DNA from: Epiperipatus broadwayi
Lineage: Eukaryota; Onychophora; Udeonychophora; Euonychophora; Peripatidae
DNA length: 64,000 bases
Direction of reading: 5' to 3'
NCBI GenBank assembly: GCA_028023455.1
Contig: JAQFVV010006448.1
Location: 1,017,431 to 1,081,430, forward strand
Part shown: in pieces, positions 12,650-25,249 of the stretch
How the letters are laid out: each line of letters begins with the position of its first letter
Numbering within the stretch: position 1 is the stretch's first letter
The notes under the pieces: generated by a model
What the model was told of the DNA's origin: nothing
Seen by the model: only the letters and a program-made list of their open reading frames with translations
The model's database searches: none
Translations under genes and position numbers: made by a program

Positions 12650-13940
12650 ATATTAATTGTTTATCATCTCTTGTTACTTACAAAATGTACAATAAGTAGC
12701 ATAGAGATGGTAAGAAAGTAGGCTGCTAACATAATAATATGAAATCTGGTGTTATATAATAGAGTTATGTGATAAAAATATATTATTACAATGTTTTAAC
12801 ATCATATGTTCTTAATAAATATTAGAAAATTTAAGATACATAAAAAATTATTACTTGTTTATTTCACAGAAGTTATTTTTGTGCTGACTGATCACTATTT
12901 TCTTTATATAATCTCTTTAATGAAAATTAGAAGCTTATACATACTTTACTTTTATTGATTAATGTTGATATTTGATTGTATTAATGGAAGTAAATTCCTT
13001 CATGAAGATTACATTGACATTTTAAACTAATATAATAATTTGAATAAGCAAAAATATTTGATCATACCACCCTCTTTTCACAACTTATTCCATTTTTTTT
13101 GTTTAGAACTACACAATACATTTCAGTAAGATCTAACAAAGAAAATAGTATTGCAGATATTACAAAGAAATAGCTTCAGAATTTGAGTATTAATGTTAAG
13201 ATTCAACAGTAACTTAATAGAGCATAGCCATATCACTTTTATATCACACAGATGTATGAATGATTGAATTACTTTAAAAGCACTGCTAAATATTTTGATA
13301 TTGTCTTAAAAATGAAAACAGATAAAAGCATATCATATGATTAATTTTACAATAATCATATTTAAATTTAACTGGTTAAAGGAACTTTATGTATTCAGTA
13401 TGTTTTTTTAATCTTTTATAAATTCCATTTTATTTCATGCAGTTTAATATAGTGTCACATTTTAATCTCCTAATTCATTTTCATGTAAACCTTTTATTGA
13501 TAGTGCAAAAAAATTGCAATTTATCTCAAAATAATAAATTTATTTCAATGAATTGATACACAAACTTTATTTTTAAAATAATTTTAAATGATTTTAATGC
13601 TAGTAATGGTAAAAATAATTTTCTCTACAGTTTACATATCTGTGTAACAGAAAACTATAATAGCATTTGAAAACAAACTTTTGTTTATATGATTAAAACA
13701 GAAATTAATTTATTTATCTGTTTAATACTTCATCATTTTTGTAAAATTATTAAATATCTGTTTTGTAATAAATATGAGATATTTTAATTTAAATTTTATA
13801 TAAATATGTTAAACTTTATCAGAAAATTGGTTAACTGAAACTATACTGATGTCAAAAAAAATCTATTGCCAAAAATATTCTAATCACTATTTTTTTTTGT
13901 AATTAAAAGTTGTATTTTAATATTTAACCCTTTGAACGAT
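12650..13940. other. AT-rich DNA without recognisable genes
   Basis: No motif, long ORF or repeat that I could match elsewhere in the window was seen here. Confidence 0.4.
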
Positions 13941-13949
13941 GATTATATA

Positions 13950-14500
13950 ATTGGCCAAATGAGTTAAAAATCAAAACTTGTAATTGGCCAACTCACAACT
14001 TTAACAAAATCTATTGTTAAAATAGATCACTTTTAATAATATAAATACGTTAGTTTCGTTTGTAAAAAGTATATTACTGAATTGGCAGATTACGAAAGCA
14101 AACGAAAATCTTTTCAAAAATAAAATTTGATTTATAATTTAAAAAATATTCAATTGCGGTGAAATAAAAGTAACTGCTATTCAACCAACCAAAAAAGATT
14201 GTGTTAGCAATCTTTTTTTTTTCACTTTAACGTTACGATCAATATGTAGCAATAAATAAATAATTCTTGGTAATATCTTAACTATTTTTCTAAAATAATT
14301 TGATTTTTAGTATTATTTTATCAATAATAATTTGTAATTCAATTCAAATATTGTTTAAAATGTTGTAAACATTCGTTTATAATTTTCGTAATAAAAATCA
14401 AAACGAACGTAACTTTTTACTTTTTGGCAGCCATTTCCCATTCTGACAGAAGTGGGACAGCCAATAAGATTCAAGAAAAGTTGGTGAGGAGGCGGTGCTT
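13950..14500 (+). repeat. Dispersed repeat B, CpG-containing copy
   Basis: The segment shares a collinear series of blocks with 37,145-37,580. Examples are 'cgtttgtaaaaag' against 'catttgtaaaaag', 'cagattacgaaag' against 'cagattatgaaag', and 'ttcaaaaataaa' in both. Several CpG sites here read TpG or CpA in the other copy, so this copy is the less decayed. A CCAAT word (14,464) sits in the 3' part. The element class is unknown. Confidence 0.5.
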
Positions 14501-14700
14501 TGGTTTTGTTTGACATATATGGTCATTTTTATTGATTTTTTACTTGTAAATTTATTCTGAAGAGGGCACCATCTTACAGAATTTTTGAATTTCTTTCTAA
14601 TGACGTATCATATGTATACGTGGGATAAAAAGTAGCCGATTTAGAGTGATGTCAAATCTTCTCGTTTTTAGACGAGTTATGCATTATAAGAGGTAATAGA
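14500..14700. other. GC-richer island of unknown nature
   Basis: This patch follows repeat B. It has a near-palindromic 'acgtatcatatgtatacgt' (14,604-14,622), a 'gacgagtt' word and a 'gaggtaat' that could act as a splice donor. It could be the 3' part of repeat B or a small promoter or first-exon region; nothing decides between these. Confidence 0.25.
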
Positions 14701-15145
14701 ATGATTTTATTGTTTGTTCCTATATTTTAATGAAATTTATTTCAAATATACAGATTTTATGAAGAATAATATTTTCTCATAAAATTCATTTTATCTTGAA
14801 AATCTGTTTTTTTTTTTGTTTGTTTTTATTTTAATATTCTTTTTTATTTGAAAAGCTGATATTTGCATTTTTTGAAATATTTTGTTTTCTGAAATTATGT
14901 TTTTAATATTTTTTTAAAAAAAATAAAAGTAAAAGATAAAATCAAAAAGAATTATTTTTTTTCTTTTCATTAAAAAACTAACATAATAATAAAATATATC
15001 TAGAATGAATAATTAAGGCTTAGGAATGTGCCAAAAAGGATAACTTAAAAGAGAGCCAAAGATTAAGTTTTCAAGTTAAAAAATTAGTTATATAAATTCA
15101 ACACACACACATATATATAATAGAAAGAAGTCAGATGTCACATAA

Positions 15146-15149
<4 letters not shown>

Positions 15150-15184
<35 letters not shown>

Positions 15185-15188
15185 GATA

Positions 15189-15229
<41 letters not shown>

Positions 15230-15235
15230 CTTGCA
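15150..15235. repeat. (TA)n microsatellite, interrupted
   Basis: Two TA tracts separated by 'gtatatatgatatc'. They lie inside the tail of the left family D unit. Confidence 0.9.
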
Positions 15236-15353
15236 TTTACAAATATGTAAAATTAAGAGCATGCTAATAAGATCTAGACAAGCTTTTTTAACTTTTTTTT
15301 TATAATAAATGTTATTACAAGAGAAGGTTAACAAACCATATTATCTAAAAATG

Positions 15354-15411
15354 TTCTCATCCCCAGACTGGTTTTGAGCTATGGCTTTCTTCAGTGATGA
15401 ACTAAGTCACC
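15354..15411 (-). ncRNA. Hammerhead ribozyme-like motif, family D copy 1
   Basis: On the minus strand the order is helix I 5' strand, CTGAAGA (core CUGANGA), helix II 'AAGC-CATA-GCTC', AAAAC in place of GAAAC, a short helix III 'AC..GT' with a 2-nt loop, then the cleavage triplet GTC followed by TGGGG. Helix II keeps three of four pairs. The G of the GAAA box is A here, a change expected from decay of a CpG. Helix I pairs 'CATCA' with 'TGGGG' less well than the other copies, but the outer part CTTA/TGAG still pairs. It is probably inactive as it stands. Confidence 0.5.
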
Positions 15412-15805
15412 AGATTTAAAAATAAACTCAAGCTAAGCATTTATCTAACAGTTAACTGTCAAAAGAAGTTCTTAAATCTTTAGACATCTACATGTCTTTA
15501 AAGCTTGTTTAGAACTTATTAGCATGCTTTTAATTTTACATATTTGTAAATGCAATTTTATATATGTCATGTGACATATGACTTTATATTATTACTATTA
15601 TTATGTTACTGGTGGGGGCTTTGGCTAAATTTAATGGCTAAGTCTATTAATATTTGGAATATCTGGATTAAGTTCAGGCTCATATAATTTTTTGAGTTGG
15701 AGAGCTGACTTTAAAGACATGGTGATGTCTAAAGGTTTCAGATCTTCTTCTTGACAGTTACCTATTAGATAAATGCTCAGCTTGAGTTGGTTTTTTGAAT
15801 CTGGC

Positions 15806-15860
15806 GTCTTAACTCCTCACTGAAGAGAGCCACAACTTGAAACTGGTCTGGGGATAAGAA
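15806..15860 (+). ncRNA. Hammerhead ribozyme-like motif, family D copy 2
   Basis: The core CTGAAGA (15,820-15,826) fits CUGANGA exactly, and GAAAC (15,839-15,843) fits the second core box. Helix I inner: CCTCA (15,815-15,819) pairs with TGGGG (15,849-15,853). Helix I outer: TCTT (15,807-15,810) pairs with AAGA (15,856-15,859), leaving an internal loop suitable for a tertiary contact. Helix II is GAGC/ACTT with loop CACA, three of four pairs counting one G-U. Helix III is AC/GT around two bases. The predicted cleavage is after GTC at 15,848. The minimal helix III is typical of PLE and retrozyme hammerheads. Confidence 0.6.
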
Positions 15861-15965
15861 TGATCCTAGATAATGATGATTTAAATGCCTTTTCTGTAGT
15901 AGCATTTATCATAAAAAAATTAAAAAAAGCTTGTTTAGAGCTTATTAACATGCTCTTATATATAT

Positions 15966-16029
15966 ATTAATGATGATACTTACATGTATATATATATATA
16001 TATATATTAATGATGATACTTACATGTAG
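15966..16029. repeat. 40-bp tandem duplication
   Basis: The block 'ttaatgatgatacttacat' occurs twice, 40 bp apart, separated by a (TA)n run. It sits at the end of the family D cluster and suggests replication slippage in the microsatellite tail. Confidence 0.85.
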
Positions 16030-19000
16030 TAACTTAATAAAACATAGCAAAATCATATTATCATATAAATGACTGAATTATTATAGAAGCATTGTAAAAT
16101 ATTTTTAACATTGTCTTGAGAATAAAAAAAAAGATAAAAATATGCTAATAAGATTTGTTTCGCAATGATCATGCTTCATTTTTTTACATAATGAAAATTA
16201 TTTTATCTAAAATGTTTTACTTTTATTTTTCAAAAATTATAGATTGTACTTTTTCTCATCTAAGGTTATGCACTGTTTTTCTTATTATTTTTGGGCTTCA
16301 AATACACATATGATAGCTTCATAATAAAATTAATCAACTTTTATAATTTGGCAAATGAAATAAGTATTGTATTATAATATGAAATAAGTTATTTAACATT
16401 TTAATGATAATTCCATTCGTATGATGTATTGAGATTTTTTTTTATATTAGTTGGTTAATAATCTAATTATAAACTTTAGCTTTTGACTCCATCCCTTTAT
16501 ACCAAATCATTAAAACATTTGATTAAATTCATTAACAAGTAATGTCCAAAAACAAAATTTATACTTAGGGGTACAGTCTTTAAAAACTTTTTAAAAATAT
16601 CATATAAACACTGACTTTGCATTAAAATAAATATTATTGTTTTGCATAATGATTTTGTCTATGATGCTATTCAAAATTTAAAATCTATGTAATTACCAAA
16701 ATAATAATTAATGCAAGACCACTCACAATTTATTATAACATAATGTCTATCTAGATACAAAATATCATTAAGCACAATTCCTTTTTATATATTTATAGAT
16801 TTGGAATGTTGTGACAATCGTCATTAAAAAAATAAATTAATAGTCTCTTTTGCATTAATATTGTTTTTCTATTTCTTTGCTAAATAAATAAGTCATATTT
16901 GATATTTTAGTTGCTAAATATTTTTTGGTAAATGTTTTTTTCTAATATTTTTTTTTTTTTCATATTCCCTCTAAAAACAAGTAGAATAATTTTTCATTGG
17001 CTCAAAGAGCAATGAAAAAGATAGTTGAACTTATTAGATTTGTAATTTTTTAAATATGATGAATTTAAACAATTGCCTGAATTAATTTCATTTTCATGCT
17101 TAGAGTAGTTATGTAACTTTAAGCTACTAATCTAGATGATTAATAGTGTTGACTATTGATTAGATATCTAAAAAAATTAAAATATTTTAATTAGTTATAA
17201 AATTTATTTAACTCAGATTTGAACCTAGATTTTAAATATTATAGGTGGACATGTACTATAAATTAAGAGGTCTTTACAAATAAAATATAAGTAAGTTAAT
17301 AGTTAATCTATTTATTGTTATAATTAGCATTCATAATGAAGCATGACTGCTTGTAAATTTTGGCAAATAATTTTTGTTATATTGTTTTCTATTGCAATAT
17401 AGGAGTGTAAAACTCAAATCAATTTGTATTTATTAATTAAATGATTTTTCTATTGTGGCATTAGTTAACATCAGCATTTGCTTAATTTTGTCATTATGTT
17501 TTATTAATTTAAATAATGGGTGTTAAGATAGCTGTAAAATAGTGGTTAGCACATGTGGTTGTTATACATGTAATGGAGAGTCAGAAAATAAGTTAGTAGT
17601 TTTTTATATGGATGTAGATTTCTAAACAATCTGGGTGTGATTTGTGGATAGTTTGACATGAGACAATGAAATTAACTATTCAGTTTCTAGTATGTAAATG
17701 GACATCATGGTTTTTTTTTAGTTAATGAGTGTACTGATTATTATATTTATAAAAGGGATGAGCTTATATCCTATCTTTTTTTTTAATATAAATAATACAT
17801 ATAATAGTAATGGTAGCCTTAATACTACTAATAAAAGCAGATTGAACAATAATAAAATTTTAGAAGAAAACAATTAATTGAAAATATGATCAATAACTAC
17901 TCCAAAACTAGAACATTAAAAAATCAATACATTTCTTTAATCCATTAAACATTTTATAAGTCCATTTTACATATTTTGGAAATATATTGGGCCATAAGGT
18001 TAAGTCAATAGGACAGTAAAAGTCAAAGATTAGAAGGACAAATTTTAAAACGATTTTCATTTCCCAATACTTAATCAATAAATAATATATTGATGGATAT
18101 TTTATTTTTTTTATATATATTTACTATAACTGCTCTTATTTATTAACATATTTATCTGCAATTTAGATTTTATATTACCTTCAATATTTCTGCTTTTTAA
18201 CAATGTGTTTTAAATTATATATTAAAACTTATTAATGTTATATTTATGTGTTTGTCTAAATAACTAATGTTTAAATTACAATTTTAAAAATATTTTAACT
18301 ATTTTTAATAGTTTGAAATTTATTCCTATATATTGATTTATTTCCATTTATATAATTTTATTACCATTGTCTATTTATTTTCTTATTATATTTTTACTCT
18401 TTACCCTTTTACTATTTATTTATTGATTTAATTCTATACAATTAGATTTTATACTTAATTAATATTCTTTATTTGTTAATAATCATATTTTTATCTATAC
18501 ATTTACTATTTTAAATATTTTTCATTTTTAGTTTTTTAAAAGTGTATTAAAAACACACACATATATTTATTTCCACTGTATTCTTATATATATTCACACA
18601 AAGATGGCGTCCATATTTATCAGATAATGGAATTACTTTTTGATTCAAAAGTTTACTATAAATGACTAATTAGTAATAATTAAACAATAGTAATTTTTGC
18701 TGTATTTCAAAATATAATTTTGTCTACAAGAACAGAGACAATCTTCCCCAATGTAAACAAATTGTCGAATACATTGATGTTTACTCATCAAAAATAGGAT
18801 AATATTTTTAATAGAAATAATATTCTGTTTTCTATGATTTTTTTCTAATTCTTTTTTATACCATTATTAGTCATTTAGGTCATCATAAGTTTTTGCCTCC
18901 ATAAACTTGATGAACTATCAGTCATTGCTATGTTTAACCATACATTTTTTTAATTATGTGTGCACCAATGAACATTTATTTGTACAACAATGAACATTGT

Positions 19001-20920
19001 AGTTGTTTATTTCCATTCTTATTTTTGTATCAAAACATTTTAAATGTATACAATAAGAAAAGCAGTTGTAAATAAATTAATAATGACAGACTACAGATTT
19101 AGCTGACCTGGAATCTGATTGTGATCTATATGCATGGAACATCAATTGGGATGTCAATTTTTATTATGGTTCCATAGCTGTATTAAAATTTCCCTGCTAT
19201 ATCAAATATGAAAAAAACCTAGATAAGATGGTATAAAGTTTTCAGTTAATCATAATATGGCCATCATATTGGCTTTATTCAGTTCTCTAACTTTTCTTGA
19301 CAATTTGAAATTATATATTCTTATAAAATCATTATCAATTCTACTTTTATCTTTTTTATTGAACTGTAGATGTTCAATTTTTTAATAGGTCATTTTAAAA
19401 TATTTTCATTTTTTTTTCTTTATACATTTTCATGGGTCACTTGGAAAGTTACTGTAAAATGTTGTTTTTATGTGCCACTTATCATTGTTGCACTTACTAA
19501 TAGAGAGTGTCAACTATCGTATTATCAATTTCAGTTAAATTTAAACTATCATTTAATATTTTTATGTTTTAAAACTATTAGAAAATTCTAATTTAGATTG
19601 AATGGAGTCGTTATGAAAGTTAGACATATTAACTGTTAATATTTCTTTGTTAATAAATTTTAATTAGGTAACTTACATTTTATTAATTGTTAATTCCTTT
19701 ATATGCTGAATCTATTAAGAGCATTACAATATTAAAAATATATATTTTATCTAGTCAACATATCATTCTATTTAGCTGTATGTTGATGTGGATGTTTCCA
19801 TGTCCATTTATGATTATCTTTCTTCAATGAAAATATCATAATGTACCATTTCTTTTACCTAAATACCATGTGTAGTATATATTCATACCTGTCTTCAAAA
19901 ACCTCAATTTATGTTTAAGATATAAACTATCAGGTATCTGAAAACTTCATGTTTTTTCTTGTTATTAAGTTCAGAGTTAAAAAGTCAATAAACCCACTAT
20001 GTTAATTAAAGCCTGTTAATGAAAGCTATTTTATGTTTATATATTGATAACTGTTGTAATGATTAGAATGTATAGCATAAAGTTGTCTTGTTTGATTTCT
20101 GTAAGAAATCAAAGAGAAATCATAGGATCTCTTTTTATTTATTAGTTCACTTTTTTTATTGCCAATGACATTAAAAAAATTTCTTAAATTCAAAATTCAT
20201 TTTTCACAACTTATGTTAAATGTGAAAAACAATGAGGTCTTAATTTATTTGAGAAATGTGAAACTATAAACGTGTGGGGAGATTCAGTTGTTGATATGTC
20301 TATAAAAACAAATATATTTTTTTAACTGAGATTTAAAGTTTATATCTGGTATAAGGCTATCTCTATTTTAATGAATAACTAGTAATAATCATTACTAATC
20401 TGAACTAGTGATTATCAAAGTTTTCAGTACAAAAATGATGACATAGGTAAAACAAAATTCAGTAATTTGGTATTGATAAATAACAAATAAATTTATATAA
20501 GAAATTGGGACTTTTATCAACTGATGAATGATGTTTCAGCATGAAATATGCATCAAAGACTTGTTTTTTTCAGATAACTTTGTTCATATGTTTAAAGAAT
20601 TAATAATAGATAGAAGTTTTAAAGATATATATAATTCCATCTATTTATATTTAACTCACCTAAAAGTGAAGTAGTTCCAAAACACATGAGTAGTGAGAGA
20701 AGATTGCCTGACTTTCTGTGCTGGTGGAAGATTGCAATATGTTTGAGTTGAGATGACAATGAACTGATAAAAACAAAAAAAAAACTTGAAAAATATAAAT
20801 ACTATCTATAAAATTTACTCTGATATAAATCTAAAACAGTATAAATAGATAAATTTATAATAATTTCCAAGTTATTTATTTTCATTAGTCATTAGTATAT
20901 GTCCTCTATCACAAAGGTGA
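16030..20920. other. AT-rich DNA with weak SINE scraps only
   Basis: Two weak tRNA-like words occur: a minus-strand B-box-like 'ggttcaaatctgag' near 17,215, and an A-box-like 'agtggttagcacatg' near 17,541-17,555. 'aagatggcgtcc' near 18,601 matches the YY1-type word common at promoters but stands alone. Otherwise only short AT-rich frames were seen. Confidence 0.4.
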
Positions 20921-20929
20921 ATGCATGCA

Positions 20930-21260
20930 TATGAATAATATATAATTAGATGGAAGTTTTATAAAAAATTTCTGATGACTCAATTATTTTTAACATATAA
21001 AAATTAATTGTATGTTGAATTGTTTCCAACATATAATATTAAATATAGAATGTCTTTGGGAAAAAAAAAACTTTATTTAAACTTTTCAAATATATTTGAT
21101 TTAACTGTTAGTAATAGAAATCAGCTTATTATGTAATATAAATTTAGGAGTGTACTATTCTCCTCTTTTTTCGTGTGCTGCTGGTCTGAACAATGATAAT
21201 ACAAGCATGGGAACTGGACCTGAACCTTTACATTTGTGAATATTGAATTTTAAGGTAATG
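20930..21260 (+). repeat. Dispersed repeat C, copy 1
   Basis: Blocks such as 'tatgttgaatt', 'aatgtcttt' followed by an A-run, and 'tgaatattgaatttt' followed by 'aaggtaatgcc' recur in the same order at 42,870-43,150. The copy lies just upstream of the LINE remnant at 21.3 kb. The second copy has no LINE behind it, so repeat C is probably independent. Confidence 0.4.
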
Positions 21261-21329
21261 CCCAATTATCTCAGCTATTTTGTTAAGGTAAAATATAGTT
21301 TTGTCATAAATTATAAAATATTCCCTCAG

Positions 21330-22930
21330 AGATTATTCAGATATTAAACAACCTCCTAGGTCACAGCTTGATTCATATTTTTCTCAACAGCACCTTTACT
21401 AAGGATTTCTCACCTAAGCACTCCATCCCACAGGGGTCTCTGTTTAGTGTGCTACTGTTTGCCTGTTACATAAATCCACTTCTTAAAGCCATTCAAGATA
21501 CAATTCTGAGTATATATATTTCCTGAATCAAAAAAACCACATAATCCATAGCATACATGGATGATGTGCTCATATTTCTGCTATCTAAAAAGTTCCTCAG
21601 TTCACTTTAACAAAATTCTAGACAAGTACTCAAGTTTGTCACATCTCCTCATAACCCATGCTAAATATGTGACATGGAGGATTTTCAATGGAAAAAAAAA
21701 ACCTCCAGATTTCTGGATGAACTCCAAAACTTCTTGGGTTCCCTATATATAAATCACAACTCAACTTGTCAAAGCATATCCAAAATTCAATAATAGAATC
21801 TGCTGATCACCTAACTGAGGGCTTCTTCAAGGTTTATTTTTTTTACAAGGTAAAGTGGCTCTTCTCAACATGAAAGTCATGGCCAAGATAGCATAGTATC
21901 TTCTCATCATATAGGTCACTAAGACATTCATCAGCAAGATAAACAGGTTATGTGCACACCTGTTTTGGAAAGGCCACACATCCACTATTAGTATAGCCAA
22001 AATTTAGCTTCATAGAAAACTTAATGGAATGTCTCTTCATTCCATTCAAGCAATCTTTTTCCAAAAGGTGCATTCAATGGTTTTCAACCTTGCACAAAAA
22101 TATGACAATTTACTTATAACTAGTCCCATTTTACCTAATGATATGCCACCTCCAAATAAAACTTTTTGGATTGAGCAGACTATTACCTAACTCTACCAAT
22201 TCAATAACAATAACCCAGATACCTTTAAAACAAAGATTACAATATGGACTGCACACTTACTAATAAACCCCCAACCCTTCCAAATGAAAACAAAACTCGG
22301 CATGTCTAAGCAGAACATTCAAGTCTTTACTATAAGAGCCCAAATTCCTGGACTATTTCATAAAAGTGAATCTTAATGCTATTCCCACCAACTTGTTCTT
22401 ACATCAGAAAAGATTCCTGAACAACATACATCCTTCCTGCCCAATCTGACACAGACATGATGAGACCTTTGAACACATGATATTAACCTGCACAGGCCTT
22501 GGACAAGTGAAGCAAATCATAGTCCAAAATTCAGCAATTGATTATTATAAAATCTTCTCCATTAATGATTGTATTAAGGAGAGATATTTTCCCATCATAA
22601 GAATCTCAACCTTCATTACATATTCCATATGGATCACCTGATGTAAAATGATATTCAACATCCCACAACCGAATGCCCTTGCAATTTTTTTGGAACCCTC
22701 AGAAAAATCCTAAGTAAAGACAAAATTCTCTCTACTAAGTTTATCTATGAGAATACATGGAAAAGTTCCCAATTCTGCCACGCTATCTCTGTAGAACCAT
22801 AAAAAAAATTTTCCCTTCATCTAGATTTGACAAAAGCGTCAACACAGATCTTGCTGACACATGCTCTTCATCTGAACATCACAGTTTGTAGCCATATATT
22901 TCACTAATAAAGTTTCTTTGAAAATAAAAA
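21330..22930 (+). pseudogene. LINE remnant, reverse transcriptase with YMDD box and zinc knuckle
   Basis: The frame around 21,405-21,530 reads FTKDFSPKHSIPQGSLFSVL and then LLFACYINPLLKAI, a reverse-transcriptase motif B region. About 20 codons later AYMDDVLIF (21,550-21,576) is the catalytic motif C. Downstream scraps include INRLCAHLFWKG and, near 22,435, a CPI-x-H..H..C pattern like the C-terminal zinc knuckle of many LINEs. Numerous stops and frameshifts interrupt the frame, so it is dead. The region is visibly less AT-rich than its surroundings. No endonuclease domain is recognisable, so the clade is uncertain: YMDD with this motif B recalls restriction-enzyme-like endonuclease LINEs (R4/Dong type), but I would not insist. 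Confidence 0.6.
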
Positions 22931-22939
22931 TCAATTATG

Positions 22940-25080
22940 TGATGTTTACATTTTATAGCAATGTATACAGCTTTTTATTTATATAATACAAACTTCTCTT
23001 CACTAAAAGCAAATCTTTCTCCTGCTAACTATTAAAAACAGAAACGAGAATTATTTTTAATTTTTATATTTCTTAAAAATGATCCATAAATGAAATATTT
23101 TATGATGTCTCTCTTTTTTTTTTGTCACTTACGTAAATGATTACTATAAATTAATTAAAAGTTTCAAATACTAATTGCATTCAGCTAGACTTTTATTTTT
23201 TTTTTAAAAAAAAGGTAAATTGATTTCTAATCTAATTCGTTTTTAGATAATTTATGTAATTCTCCCTTGAATCTCTCTAGTGATACACTCAATCTCTGAA
23301 TTGCTTGTTAATGTTTGTTTTTAGTTTTTACTTTTTTTTTTTCATAATAATAACCTGGTAAAAATTACATATTCACAAGTTTAAGTGCATATTTAACATG
23401 CTAAAACTGAAAAGAATAACTTATTTAAATTGTTAAAAACATTAATTTTAATTTGTTTACACTAAAAAGAACTATACTTATATCTGTAAGTCTTTAGGAG
23501 GATTTTCTAAATACATAAATATTTTAATAATGTGAATCTCGTTAAAATTTAGTATTTTATGCTAAAATAAATTACGTCTTTTAGCAATTGCAAACTATTT
23601 CTTGATCAAGCATTAACCTTTGTTTATAGTACTTTGTTGCACAGTTATACTTAGTCAAAATACCTTAATTCACGCAAATGCATAATTTCTTTAGCAATAG
23701 ATAGTAATATAATATATATATATATTGTAATAAAATACATTGCTTAACATTAGAGATGTATACATAATTGGTTAATTCTTATTAGTGGCAATGTTGTTTG
23801 TGATGCTGATGATGATCATTTAAGTTACAATTATTAATATTTGATTTCAATAATCAGAATAAAGCCAAAAAAGAATGATTGAGCTATATAACTAGTTTTT
23901 CATAAATATATTATAAATATATACATATGCAATGCACCCTTAACTTTACACAAATGATTTGTACATTAATAGTGAAATAATATTTTAAAACAGGGATACC
24001 ACTATTTCTTGAGTAATCAGGCAAATTCCTATTTTTTAGATTAAACAAAAAAAGGCATTGGATCTCACCTCCTAGATAAGTATTTACTTTTGCACATATG
24101 ACTAGAGTTAACTTATATAAAACAATAAAATTCTAATAATGTGATATGATATACATGAGCTAATAAATCAATAATTAACAGAAATCCATAAATAATAATA
24201 TCAAGCATACAAATAAATAAAGAAATAAATAATAATTTGTGAAATATAATTATTTAATATGAATATGATACTAATCATTAATAATTTAGATTAAGTAAAT
24301 AATTCAAATTACGATTAAGGTCAAGTTCAAGTTTATGATATATATATATATCCCCTTATTTTATCTTTACATTTGTTTAGTGATTGAAGAATTGCATTTT
24401 AAAATATTTCTGTGTGCATATTACCAAATCTTAAACATGACAAACATTTTTTTTTAAAAACAAATCACTAATTTCATTTTTCCAAGTATATATGTTGATT
24501 GCATGCATGCATTTATCATACAAGAATAAATAAGAAATTTTTGAAATTTTAATATAATAGTCAGAAACTAAAATAGTCTTCTATTTAAATATTATAATGA
24601 TAGAATTAAATTAACTTATTATATGGATATAAGTATTGTTATAGATTTATCTAAATAAATAGTTAATGTTTTTATAAAGAACAATGATATGGGTTTACAT
24701 CTGATATCATAGCTTTTCTTAACATTTAATTTTCATTTTAATTTGTTACTCTTCTATTTGATAATTAATGACTTTTGACTAATGAAGTTACAATGATCTA
24801 TATCTAATATAAACAGGCTAATTCAAAACAAAAAATAACTTTCAAGTTTGGACTGATAATCCAATATTTTTGTTTCCTTATGTTTTGCATTGTTTTAGGA
24901 TCCATTAAGGAAAGAAGATAACTTATTTGTTTTATATCTTTAAAATATTTAATAACTCAAAATTGTCAAAATTATCAGAAAGTAATTTTGATACTAACTA
25001 AAAAACACTCAATCTTTAACTGAAACAAATTAATTTGTTCTATTTTTTCTAACATATATTTGCAATCATGACAAACAAAA
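22940..25080. other. AT-rich DNA without recognisable genes
   Basis: Runs of T and A (for example 23,110-23,125 and 23,331-23,343) and a short TA run near 23,715 are the only features. No motif or matched repeat was seen. Confidence 0.4.
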
Positions 25081-25249
25081 AATAAATCATGGTTCTTATT
25101 CCCAAGAAAATGTAAAATCACCAGCCAAGACAGTGGTTTGTGGCCAAAGATGAAGGATTCTACAAGTTACTTGAGTGCAGATCCAAGTTGCCATTTGATG
25201 ATGACATTTTATTTAGGTACTTATAAGTACAGACCTTTTTTTAAGTGAA

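Larger units (their letters stand above)
15125..15975. mobile_element. Large palindromic retroposon cluster (family D)
   Basis: The left half (15,125-15,505) and right half (about 15,700-15,975) are imperfect reverse complements. Blocks such as 'actcaagctaagcatttatct' on the left pair with 'agataaatgctcagcttgagt' on the right. Each half carries one hammerhead-like motif, pointing outward on opposite strands. Between them (15,500-15,600) is the tail of a further unit, with 'gtcatgtgacatatgac'. A related plus-strand unit lies at 45,640-45,910. The layout resembles head-to-head copies, as described for some Penelope-like insertions, but no coding region is attached. The (TA)n tracts inside the left tail have expanded. 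Confidence 0.55.

Noticed and set aside
15131-15334. 67-codon minus-strand frame rich in Tyr-Ile repeats
   Set aside because: It is a translation of the (TA)n tract and the repeat tail, not a gene.
18601-18612. 'aagatggcgtcc', a YY1-type promoter word
   Set aside because: It is a single occurrence without any transcript-like context.
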